This document shows, piece by piece, positions 1 to 6,680 of a DNA stretch of 12,150 nucleotides. Numbering within the stretch: position 1 is the stretch's first letter; the number at the start of each line of letters is the position of its first letter. The stretch spans positions 1 through 12,150 of the forward strand of contig JBFLWY010000062.1 in assembly GCA_040757355.1 (NCBI GenBank), given 5' to 3'. This DNA comes from DTYU01 sp040757355. Lineage in GTDB: Bacteria; Bacillota; Desulfotomaculia; Desulfotomaculales; Ammonificaceae. The notes under the pieces are model-generated. The model was not told the DNA's origin and did not search any database. It was given only the letters and a program-made list of their open reading frames with translations. Position numbers and translations under genes: made by a program.

Positions 1-10
1 GGGAGGTTTA

Positions 11-1432
11 ATGTACATGGAACCGAGAGACGTATTGACCCTGGCCAAAGAACAAAAGGTTCAGTTTGTTGACCTAAAATTTATGGATTTACCCGGTCTC
101 TGGCAGCACTTTACTGTTCCTGTAGAGGAACTGACGGAAGACAGTTTCAAAGAAGGTTTCGGTTTCGACGGTTCAAGCATCAGGGGTTTTAAAAGTATCC
201 ACGAAAGCGACATGCTCTTACTGCCGGACCCCACTACCGCAGTATTAGACCCTTTTTGCGAGGTGCCGACCCTCAGTCTCATCTGCAACGTCTTTGACCC
301 GCTGACCCACGAGGAATATGAACGGGACCCGCGCTACATCGCGCAAAAGGCTGAGGCTTACCTGAAAAGTACAGGCATTGCAGATCTAAGCTTCTGGGGC
401 CCGGAAGCCGAGTTTTTTATCCTCGACGATGTAAGGTATGACCAGACCCAGTGCTGCGGTTACTATTTTGTCGACTCAACGGAAGGTTTCTGGAATTCGG
501 GGCGTGCGGAAAATCCCAATCTCGGTTATAAGCCCAGGTACAAGGAGGGTTACTTCCCGGTACCGCCCACGGACACCTTCCAGGACATCAGAAGCGAAAT
601 GGTGCAGATCATGAAGCGGTGCGGGATTGCCGTGGAATGCCACCACCACGAGGTTTCCACCGCAGGCCAGGCGGAGATCGATATGCGGTTCGCGCCGCTT
701 ACGCAGATGGCGGACCAGCTTCTGATGTTCAAGTATATAGTCAAAAACGTTGCCAGGAAGCACGGAAAGACCGTAACCTTTATGCCGAAACCCATCTTCC
801 AGGACAACGGCTCCGGAATGCACGTCCACCAGAGTTTGTGGAAAGATGATAAACCGTTGTTCTTTGATGCCGAGGGGTATGGTCAGTTGAGTGAAACAGC
901 GCTCTTCTATATTGGTGGTCTTTTGAAACACGGGCCGGCCTTAGCAGCTTTTTGCAGCCCCACAACGAACTCTTACAAGCGGCTCGTTCCGGGTTACGAA
1001 GCGCCGGTGTATCTGGCTTACTCAAAGCGGAACCGGAGTGCTGCCGTTCGGATACCCGTTTATTCAACCAATCCCAAGACCAAGCGAGTTGAGTACAGGC
1101 CGCCTGACCCGTCTTGCAACCCCTATCTGGCGTTTGCAGCGATGCTGCTGGCGGGTATTGACGGGATTAAAAATAAAATCTGTCCTGGAGACCCGCTTGA
1201 TAAAGACATTTACGAACTCTCTCCAAAAGAAATGGGTAATATTCCGGCCGTTCCCGCTTCCCTTGAAGAAGCACTCAAGGCCCTCGAAAAAGACCACGAG
1301 TTTCTTCTTGAAGGGAACGTGTTTACAGACGACCTGATCCATGCATGGATAGATTATAAGCGCACAAGGGAAGTGGACGCCGTAAGGTTGCGGCCTCACC
1401 CGTACGAATTTGTTCTGTATTACGACATTTAA
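11..1432 (+). CDS. glnA: Glutamine synthetase type I, beta subtype (GSI-beta)
   Basis: Makes glutamine from glutamate, ammonia and ATP in the cytoplasm; family enzymes are dodecamers. At 473 residues it has the length of enterobacterial GSI. Visible motifs: FDGSS near residue 52 (Asp-loop and nucleotide/ammonia region), WGPEAEFF near 129, the ATP signature NGSGMHVHQS at 266-275, the RLVPGYEAPVY glutamate-flap region at 324-334 and NRSAAVRIP after it. Residues about 152-190 carry the extra segment typical of GSI-beta (EGFWNSG through GYFPVPPTDT), absent from Bacillus GS. Tyr401 in DKDIYELSPKE aligns with the adenylylated Tyr397 region of the E. coli enzyme. Ribosome site GGGAGG at 1-6 precedes ATG 11; ATG 17 is a possible alternative start. 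First gene of the cluster, followed by the second synthetase. Family assignment is very secure; adenylylation is inference, because no adenylyltransferase gene is in view and some GSI-beta enzymes are controlled in other ways. Confidence 0.96.
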   Translation: MYMEPRDVLTLAKEQKVQFVDLKFMDLPGLWQHFTVPVEELTEDSFKEGFGFDGSSIRGFKSIHESDMLLLPDPTTAVLDPFCEVPTLSLICNVFDPLTHEEYERDPRYIAQKAEAYLKSTGIADLSFWGPEAEFFILDDVRYDQTQCCGYYFVDSTEGFWNSGRAENPNLGYKPRYKEGYFPVPPTDTFQDIRSEMVQIMKRCGIAVECHHHEVSTAGQAEIDMRFAPLTQMADQLLMFKYIVKNVARKHGKTVTFMPKPIFQDNGSGMHVHQSLWKDDKPLFFDAEGYGQLSETALFYIGGLLKHGPALAAFCSPTTNSYKRLVPGYEAPVYLAYSKRNRSAAVRIPVYSTNPKTKRVEYRPPDPSCNPYLAFAAMLLAGIDGIKNKICPGDPLDKDIYELSPKEMGNIPAVPASLEEALKALEKDHEFLLEGNVFTDDLIHAWIDYKRTREVDAVRLRPHPYEFVLYYDI

Positions 1433-1490
1433 ACACATCCGAGGGGGCGTGAAAATCTTTTTTGCCATCTTCTTAATTAACTAAAGGTTA

Positions 1491-1540
1491 TTGAATTATG
1501 TCGCTCGGACATGATATATTTTTCTTCAACCGACGGGTTG
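1491..1540 (+). promoter_or_regulatory. Possible sigma-A promoter with a small hairpin at the predicted transcript start
   Basis: TTGAAT (1491-1496) and TATATT (1515-1520) are spaced 18 bases apart and resemble a vegetative promoter. A transcript starting about seven bases downstream would open with the perfect hairpin CAACC-GACG-GGTTG (1527-1540), just ahead of the second glutamine synthetase. No TnrA/GlnR-like palindrome was seen here. The promoter match is moderate and by eye only. Confidence 0.4.
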
Positions 1541-1556
1541 CGTGGGTATTAAATTC

Positions 1557-1566
1557 AGGAAGGTGG
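1557..1566 (+). promoter_or_regulatory. Ribosome binding site that fixes the start of the second glutamine synthetase
   Basis: AGGAAGGTGG at 1557-1566 lies just before GTG 1572 (eight bases from AGGAAGG). The in-frame GTG at 1542 has no ribosome site, and the GTG at 1563 overlaps this one. GTG 1572 also gives an N-terminus matching Bacillus GS in length. Confidence 0.75.
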
Positions 1567-1571
1567 AACTA

Positions 1572-2903
1572 GTGGACCAGGTTTTAAAAGAGGATATCCT
1601 TCTCCTAGCACGGGAAGAAGGGGTAAAATTTATCCGTCTGCAGTTTACCGACATACCAGGGATCCTTAAAAATATGGCTATTCCCATAGAGCAATTGGAA
1701 AAGGCCCTAAATGGTGAACTGATGTTTGACGGCTCTTCCATCGAAGGATTCGTCAGGATTGAAGAGTCGGACATGTACTTCCGGCCCGACCCAAACACGT
1801 TCATCATCTTTCCGTGGCGGCCGCGGGACGGCGCTGTAGCCCGGTTGATCTGCGACGTCTATAACCCTGACGGAACACCCTTCATCGGCGACCCCCGGTA
1901 CGCCCTAAAACGGGTGCTGGCCGAAGCAGCGGAGATGGGCTTCGTGTGCAACGCCGGTCCGGAACTCGAGTTTTTCCTCTTCCATCTGGACGATAAGGGA
2001 CGGCCTACGACAATTACCCACGACCAGGCAAGTTACTTTGATTTAAGCCCCATTGATCTTGGAGAAGAGGCGCGCCGGGACATTGTATTAACTTTGGAGA
2101 AGATGGGTTTTGAAATCGAGGCCTCGCACCATGAAGTATCACCCGGACAACACGAGATCGATTTTAAATACTCAGACGCCCTGGATGTCGCCGATAAAAT
2201 AATGACCTTTAAAATGGTTGTGCGGTCTGTCGCCCAGCGCCACGGGCTGCATGCCACCTTTATGGCGAAGCCTGTATTCGGAATAAACGGTTCGGGAATG
2301 CACACCAACCTTTCACTCGCGAAGGACGGTGAAAATGCTTTCTATGATCCCGAAGGGCCGCTTCAACTGAGTGAAAATGCTTATTACTTCATCGGCGGCG
2401 TGATGAAGCACGTTAAGGCAATAACAGCCGTAGCCAACCCAACCGTCAATTCGTACAAGCGTTTAGTCCCGGGTTACGAAGCTCCGGTTTATATCGCCTG
2501 GTCCTGCCGCAACCGGAGTCCGCTGATTAGGATACCGGCCAAAAGAGGACCGTCTACAAGAATAGAATTCAGAAGCCCGGATCCATCATGTAACCCGTAC
2601 CTCGCATTAGCCGCAACCATCAAGGCGGGGCTCGACGGGATTAAGAACAAGGTCCAGCCGCCACCCGCTGTTGACAGAAATATCTATCACCTTACTACGG
2701 AGGAACGGGCAACCCTCGGAATAGATTGCTTGCCGGGTTCGCTAGCCGAAGCGCTGGAAGAACTTTCAAAGGATGAAGTGGTCAAGGATGCTTTAGGACC
2801 GCATATTTACGAAAAGTTCATGGAAGCCAAATTAGAAGAGTGGAACGCATACCGTATACGCGTTCACCCGTGGGAAATCGATACTTACCTGACTAAGTAT
2901 TAA
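1572..2903 (+). CDS. glnA: Glutamine synthetase type I, alpha subtype (Bacillus-like)
   Basis: Second ATP-dependent glutamine synthetase, 443 residues from GTG 1572; the Bacillus subtilis enzyme is 444. The reading frame is open back to GTG 1542, but only 1572 has a well-placed ribosome site. Motifs (numbered from 1572): MFDGSSIEGFVRIEESDM near 51-68, GPELEFFLF near 126-134, NGSGMHTNLSL near 240-250, YKRLVPGYEAPVY near 296-308 and NRSPLIRIP after it. It lacks the 25-residue GSI-beta insert. With this start the arginine of GFVRIEESD is residue 62, the number of the B. subtilis residue needed for glutamine feedback inhibition, so feedback control is expected (inference from the family). The C-terminus (HPWEIDTYLTKY) is also of the alpha type. 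It lies 139 bases after the beta enzyme, possibly with its own promoter. Very secure identification. Confidence 0.96.
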   Translation: MDQVLKEDILLLAREEGVKFIRLQFTDIPGILKNMAIPIEQLEKALNGELMFDGSSIEGFVRIEESDMYFRPDPNTFIIFPWRPRDGAVARLICDVYNPDGTPFIGDPRYALKRVLAEAAEMGFVCNAGPELEFFLFHLDDKGRPTTITHDQASYFDLSPIDLGEEARRDIVLTLEKMGFEIEASHHEVSPGQHEIDFKYSDALDVADKIMTFKMVVRSVAQRHGLHATFMAKPVFGINGSGMHTNLSLAKDGENAFYDPEGPLQLSENAYYFIGGVMKHVKAITAVANPTVNSYKRLVPGYEAPVYIAWSCRNRSPLIRIPAKRGPSTRIEFRSPDPSCNPYLALAATIKAGLDGIKNKVQPPPAVDRNIYHLTTEERATLGIDCLPGSLAEALEELSKDEVVKDALGPHIYEKFMEAKLEEWNAYRIRVHPWEIDTYLTKY

Positions 2904-2933
2904 TACTTCAGAGAAACAAATATAGCGGATTTA

Positions 2934-2967
2934 GGGACGGCCAGGAAATCCTGGTCGTCTTTATCCC
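2934..2967 (+). terminator. Strong hairpin after the second glutamine synthetase (terminator or attenuator-like)
   Basis: Arms GACGGCCAGGA (2936-2946) and TCCTGGTCGTC (2949-2959) pair with one G-U, effectively closing on a four-base loop. Outer GGGA and TCCC can extend it past a small bulge. Only a short TTTAT follows, so termination may be partial and leave read-through into the glutamate synthase genes. It could instead be an mRNA processing or stabilising structure. Confidence 0.5.
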
Positions 2968-2974
2968 GAAGACG

Positions 2975-2994
2975 ATAATTTTTCATAATTTTTC
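2975..2994 (+). repeat. Perfect 10-base tandem direct repeat
   Basis: ATAATTTTTC occurs twice head to tail (2975-2984, 2985-2994), about 40 bases before the glutaminase start. The period is about one DNA helical turn. It is AT-rich and could be a regulator site, an UP-like element or chance; no clear -35/-10 pair accompanies it. Confidence 0.5.
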
Positions 2995-3032
2995 CTGATT
3001 GCTGGAATTTATCCGCAAGGAGGAAGGCAACA

Positions 3033-4163
3033 GTGTGTCGTTTGTTTTGTATGACCAGCAACGAACCACGCTCGCCGATGGAGGCCATACAAGCCCTTGA
3101 TGTCATGCGGGAAGGGCACGACGGTTCCGGGGTGGGACTGTTTATGACGGATTTGGGTGGTCCTTTTGAAGAATTCAGGGGGGCACCGATTCTGTCGGGC
3201 ATTTTCACAAACGAAGGGGTCGACAGGCTTGACGACTTCATGATGAGTCTCGGTTTCGACACCAAGTACAGAACTTCTATAAAGGCTGCCAAAATCCCTC
3301 CTCCAGGGGTTCCTAGGCGGGACATCTACTTGATCCGGGCCTACGACTACCCCCTTGACTGGGAAGAGTTAAGCGAGAGCGAAATCCAGTATCGCCTCAT
3401 GATGATCCGGCTTCAGTTGCGGAAGATGGGCGAAAAAAACGAAGACATGATTGTCTACAGCTTCTGGCCGGACGTCATCATGATCAAGGAAATCGGCGAT
3501 CCCATGACCGTTGCCGAGTACCTAAGGCTTGACCGCGAGGAGTTACAGGCACGCGTTATTATGGCACAGGGCCGGCAAAACACCAACTATGCAATTAACC
3601 TGTATGCATGTCACCCCTTCTTCATCCAAGGGGTGGCCACAATGACGAACGGGGAAAACACCGCCTTCGTGCCGATCAGGGAGTTTCTGATGTCGCGCGG
3701 TTTTCCAGGATATATGGGTTACAATTCCGATTCTGAAGTATTCACGCACATCCTGCATTTTATGCTGAACCGCTTGGGGTTGGGAATCGAGGCCTACAAA
3801 CATATAATCACCCCTTTACAGGACCAAGACCTCGTCCACCATCCAGACGGGACTTTCCTTAAGCATTTAAAGAACTCGTGCAGGAGATTGATCATCGACG
3901 GGCCCAACTGTGTGATCGGGTGCCTGCCCGACAAGACTGTCTTTATGGTCCAAGACCGGAAAAAGCTGCGGCCCGGTGTAGTTGGCGGTAAACCAGGCCT
4001 TTATGTTTTCTCTTCTGAGATTTGCGGTCTGGATGCAGCCGTTCCCGACCGGGACAAGAGCAAGGATTTCCAACCGATGCATCTTGATACGGCTGTCGTA
4101 CGCCCCGACCGTTTGGAGGTAAAAGTATGTTCACAAACAGACCCATTGTCCCTTCTACACTAA
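3033..4163 (+). CDS. Glutamate synthase glutaminase subunit (class II glutamine amidotransferase; GltB N-terminal domain as a separate gene)
   Basis: Hydrolyses glutamine and passes ammonia to the FMN subunit encoded next. This 376-residue protein corresponds to the N-terminal domain of bacterial GltB. The start GTG 3033 has AAGGAGGA (3017-3024) eight bases upstream and puts Cys at position 2, the N-terminal nucleophile of class II amidotransferases after Met removal. Other visible family elements: GHDGSGVGL near 28-36, GRQNTNYA near 180-187, HPFF then TNGE near 194-208 (Asn-Gly for the oxyanion hole), NSDSE at 231-235 and FSSEICGLDA near 326-335. The domain stands alone, as in archaeal-type split glutamate synthases. 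Its last 37 bases overlap the next gene in another frame, suggesting translational coupling and matched amounts. Asparagine synthase or GlmS are ruled out by the lack of their partner domains and by the context. Confidence 0.92.
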   Translation: MCRLFCMTSNEPRSPMEAIQALDVMREGHDGSGVGLFMTDLGGPFEEFRGAPILSGIFTNEGVDRLDDFMMSLGFDTKYRTSIKAAKIPPPGVPRRDIYLIRAYDYPLDWEELSESEIQYRLMMIRLQLRKMGEKNEDMIVYSFWPDVIMIKEIGDPMTVAEYLRLDREELQARVIMAQGRQNTNYAINLYACHPFFIQGVATMTNGENTAFVPIREFLMSRGFPGYMGYNSDSEVFTHILHFMLNRLGLGIEAYKHIITPLQDQDLVHHPDGTFLKHLKNSCRRLIIDGPNCVIGCLPDKTVFMVQDRKKLRPGVVGGKPGLYVFSSEICGLDAAVPDRDKSKDFQPMHLDTAVVRPDRLEVKVCSQTDPLSLLH

Positions 4164-5782
4164 GTGTGAAGGACCTGTTGTGGCAGGTTCACTGGGACAA
4201 AGAGAAATGCACCTTGTGCGGGCGCTGTACGGCTGTCTGCCCCGTCCATGCAATCGAACTGGGCGTACACCGGAAAAGGATAATACAAACCCCTCTCCTC
4301 GGCCAGGCGGGTGCAGTTAACCCATCCAATGTATATCAGGTTTACTACGGCATTCGTCAAAAGACTGATCCAGCGTACGCCTGTGTCGGTTGCGCCATGT
4401 GTAACCTTGTATGTCCAAACGGCGCCATCATGCCTTACCGTAGTGACGAAGCAACGAAGCTGAAATTCCATATTAATAGGGGCGGTCAACCCCGGCGGCG
4501 AGGCGGCCGCAGAAATGTTCCGGACCTTCCGCCCGGCAGTATACTCGACCGGATCAAGTTTATCCGTATCTCCATGCTGACCGACCCTGCTTTGGATGCC
4601 GGCAGACACGAGTTTGAGCTTCGCACCTTGTTGGGCAGGATACTCCCGCCCGAAGAAAACCTAAGGCTATACCGGGAGCAGGGCTGGATTCCACCGGTGC
4701 GGGAGATTTATCCGCTTATTATCGGGTCCATGTCCTTCGGCGCGCTTTCCCCCAATATGTGGGAAGGATTGCAGATGGGAGTCGCTTATTTAAATGAAGA
4801 ACTGGGAATGCCGGTCCGCATCTGCACCGGGGAGGGCGGTTGCCCGCCGAGGCTGCTCCGGTCCCGCTTTTTAAAATACGTCATCCTCCAAATAGCAAGC
4901 GGTTACTTCGGCTGGGACGAAATCATCCACGCGATACCCGAGATGAAGGAGGATCCCTGCGCCGTCGAGATTAAATACGGCCAGGGAGCAAAGCCCGGCG
5001 ACGGCGGCCTCTTGATGTGGTACAAGGTTAACAAGCTGATTGCAGCCATCCGCGGGGTTCCGCCAGGTGTCAGCCTGCCGAGCCCGCCGACGCACCAGAC
5101 AAAGTACTCCATCGAAGAGTCTGTGGCCAAGATGATCCAGTCAATGTACATGGCATGGGGGTTCAGGGTACCCGTTTATCCGAAGATTTCCGGAACGTCC
5201 ACAGCGCTTGCGGTGCTCAACAACCTTACGCGTAACCCTTACGCGGCAGGCCTTGCCATTGACGGTGAAGACGGCGGTACGGGAGCCGCATACAACGTCT
5301 CAATGGACAACATGGGACACCCTATCGCCAGCAACATCCGTGACTGTTATTTAAATCTGGTAAAGGTGGGGCAGCAAAACGAGATTCCGCTCTTTGCCGG
5401 CGGCGGCATCGGAAAAAACGGCAACCTTGCGGCTAACGCCGCAGCGCTTATCATGTTGGGGGCAAGCGGCGTTCAAATAGGCAAGTACATCATGCAGGCG
5501 GCTGCGGGCTGCGTTGGTTCGGAATCTGACCGCTGCAACATCTGCAATATCGGACTTTGCCCCAAAGGCATTACCTCGCAGGACCCGCGCCTTTACCGGC
5601 GGCTGGACCCGGAGAAGGTGGCCGAACGCGTAGTGGATGTCTTCCTTAGCTTCGACACCGAACTCAGAAAGATCGTTGCACCGCTCGGCCGTTCCACTTC
5701 ACTCCCTATCGGGATGTCTGACGCGCTGGGAATTGACGATTATCACGCAGCTGAACGCCTGCAAATAAAACACGTAGTCTGA
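4127..5782 (+). CDS. Glutamate synthase FMN subunit with two added [4Fe-4S] ferredoxin motifs (archaeal-type GltB2)
   Basis: Aminates 2-oxoglutarate with ammonia from the glutaminase subunit, giving glutamate on an FMN site. 551 residues. ATG 4127 has GGAGGT (4115-4120) six bases upstream and lies inside the end of the preceding gene. N-terminus: two ferredoxin motifs, Cys28/31/34/38 and Cys86/89/92/96, absent from classical GltB. From about residue 190 comes the FMN-binding barrel: IIGSMSFGALSP (198-209), TGEGGCPPRL (234-243), KYGQGAKPGDGG (283-294), ISGTSTA (354-360), DGEDGGTGAAY (379-389) and FAGGGIGKNG (423-432). Cys470/473/478 in CNICNIGLCPKG are candidate [3Fe-4S] ligands; spacing is Cx2Cx4C rather than the Cx5Cx4C of proteobacterial GltB. 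The added clusters suggest electron entry from ferredoxin or from the Fe-S tail of the oxidoreductase encoded at 6681-7862. Secure. Confidence 0.95.
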   Translation: MFTNRPIVPSTLSVKDLLWQVHWDKEKCTLCGRCTAVCPVHAIELGVHRKRIIQTPLLGQAGAVNPSNVYQVYYGIRQKTDPAYACVGCAMCNLVCPNGAIMPYRSDEATKLKFHINRGGQPRRRGGRRNVPDLPPGSILDRIKFIRISMLTDPALDAGRHEFELRTLLGRILPPEENLRLYREQGWIPPVREIYPLIIGSMSFGALSPNMWEGLQMGVAYLNEELGMPVRICTGEGGCPPRLLRSRFLKYVILQIASGYFGWDEIIHAIPEMKEDPCAVEIKYGQGAKPGDGGLLMWYKVNKLIAAIRGVPPGVSLPSPPTHQTKYSIEESVAKMIQSMYMAWGFRVPVYPKISGTSTALAVLNNLTRNPYAAGLAIDGEDGGTGAAYNVSMDNMGHPIASNIRDCYLNLVKVGQQNEIPLFAGGGIGKNGNLAANAAALIMLGASGVQIGKYIMQAAAGCVGSESDRCNICNIGLCPKGITSQDPRLYRRLDPEKVAERVVDVFLSFDTELRKIVAPLGRSTSLPIGMSDALGIDDYHAAERLQIKHVV

Positions 5783-5790
5783 GTGAATTG

Positions 5791-5830
5791 CAGGTCAGAA
5801 TTCAGGAGTCAGTATCCAGAATTCAGAACC
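5791..5830. repeat. Degenerate AATTCAG/GTCAG direct repeats in the intergenic gap
   Basis: GTCAGAATTCAGGA (5794-5807) is followed by GTCAGTATCCAGAATTCAG (5809-5827), two imperfect copies of one unit containing EcoRI-like AATTC palindromes. Arrays of this type are recalled from intergenic regions of Pelotomaculum/Desulfotomaculum-like genomes; that recollection is unverified. No function is evident. Confidence 0.55.
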
Positions 5831-5842
5831 TGGAATCAATAT

Positions 5843-5877
5843 CTGCTGGGTAGGCTCTGCCTACCAACAACGAGCAG
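5843..5877. repeat. Two-tier inverted repeat (REP/MITE-like hairpin) between glutamate synthase genes
   Basis: GGTAGGC (5849-5855), loop TCT, GCCTACC (5859-5865) make a perfect seven-pair hairpin. CTGCT (5843-5847) and AGCAG (5873-5877) can pair outside it. There is no following T-run, so it is not a standard terminator. It sits beside the AATTCAG repeats and may be part of the same inserted intergenic element. Confidence 0.55.
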
Positions 5878-5955
5878 CCGGAATAAGCGCAGCGTTTCCT
5901 GCACTCGAGGTTGCTGGGAAAACTATAAGCTAAAGTTTTAGCGGGGAGACAGTTT

Positions 5956-6580
5956 ATGAATAACCAAGAGTTCCTATTGATTTCCGGAATTGAAGGCGGC
6001 CACCGCCTTGAGTCACGTATCCTTGAGGAAAGGATCCAGCGGGCAGTGGCAAGCGGCCACAGAAAGCTGCAGATTGAGGCTTACGGCCAGCACGGGATCG
6101 GCGGCCGGTTATGGAAAGCAGGAGCAGAAACGGTTTTCGTAAAGATCGTCGGTCCTCCCGGTCAGCGTGTTGGTTCGATGGGCTTTCCCAACACCCGCAT
6201 CGAAATCATGGGGCCGGCGTCTGACGACGTCGGTTGGCTGAATGCGGGCGCCGAGATCATCGTCCACGGCAACGCGGCAAACGGAACTGCAAACGCAATG
6301 GCCCAGGGAAAGATTTACGTTGGGGGTAATATCGGGGCGCGCGGCATGACGATGACCAAGCACAATCCCCGCTTTGAACCCCCGGAGCTGTGGGTTCTCG
6401 GTTCCGTCGGTGATTACTTCGCCGAATTTATGGCCGGGGGCATCGCAGTTATATGTGGCCATGAACCCCAAAACAAAGAGAACGTACTGGGGTACCGTCC
6501 TTGTGTCGGTATGGTGGGTGGAAAGATTTATTTCCGTGGACCTCATAAGGGTTACAGCCAGCACGACGCCAGGTTGGCAG
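5956..6580 (+). CDS. Glutamate synthase GXGXG subunit (archaeal-type GltB3), 3' end lost in assembly gap
   Basis: Corresponds to the C-terminal beta-helix (GXGXG) domain of classical GltB, a structural part of the synthase. ATG 5956 has GGGGAG (5943-5948) seven bases upstream. 208 residues are visible before the N run. Characteristic glycine-rich turns include GQHGIGGRLWKAGA (44-57), GPPGQRVGSMG (66-76), NAGAEIIVHGNAANGTANAM (96-115), GKIYVGGNIGARGMTM (118-133) and MVGGKIYFRG (186-195). Typical members are about 230-260 residues, so probably only a few dozen residues are missing. Any apparent continuation through the Ns is artificial. It lies 173 bases after the FMN subunit, with repeats in between, so co-transcription is likely but the coupling is looser than between the first two subunits. 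Confidence 0.9.
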
Positions 6581-6680
6581 NNNNNNNNNNNNNNNNNNNN
6601 NNNNNNNNNNNNNNNNNNNNNNNNNNNNNNNNNNNNNNNNNNNNNNNNNNNNNNNNNNNNNNNNNNNNNNNNNNNNNNNN
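6581..6680. other. Assembly gap (100 Ns)
   Basis: Exactly 100 Ns, the conventional size for a scaffold gap of unknown length. The missing DNA holds the end of the GXGXG gene and the start of the oxidoreductase gene, and could hold more. Confidence 0.98.

Noticed and set aside
1433..1571. TnrA/GlnR operator or glutamine riboswitch ahead of the second synthetase
   Set aside because: No TGTNA-N7-TNACA palindrome and no recognisable riboswitch core; only a five-pair hairpin is present.
2900..3325. Minus-strand 141-codon frame across the hairpin and start of the glutaminase gene
   Set aside because: Lies opposite a secure gene and reads through the hairpin; no recognisable protein features.
5794..5877. 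CRISPR-like repeats
   Set aside because: Only two imperfect units without regular spacers and no cas genes; better described as intergenic repeats.
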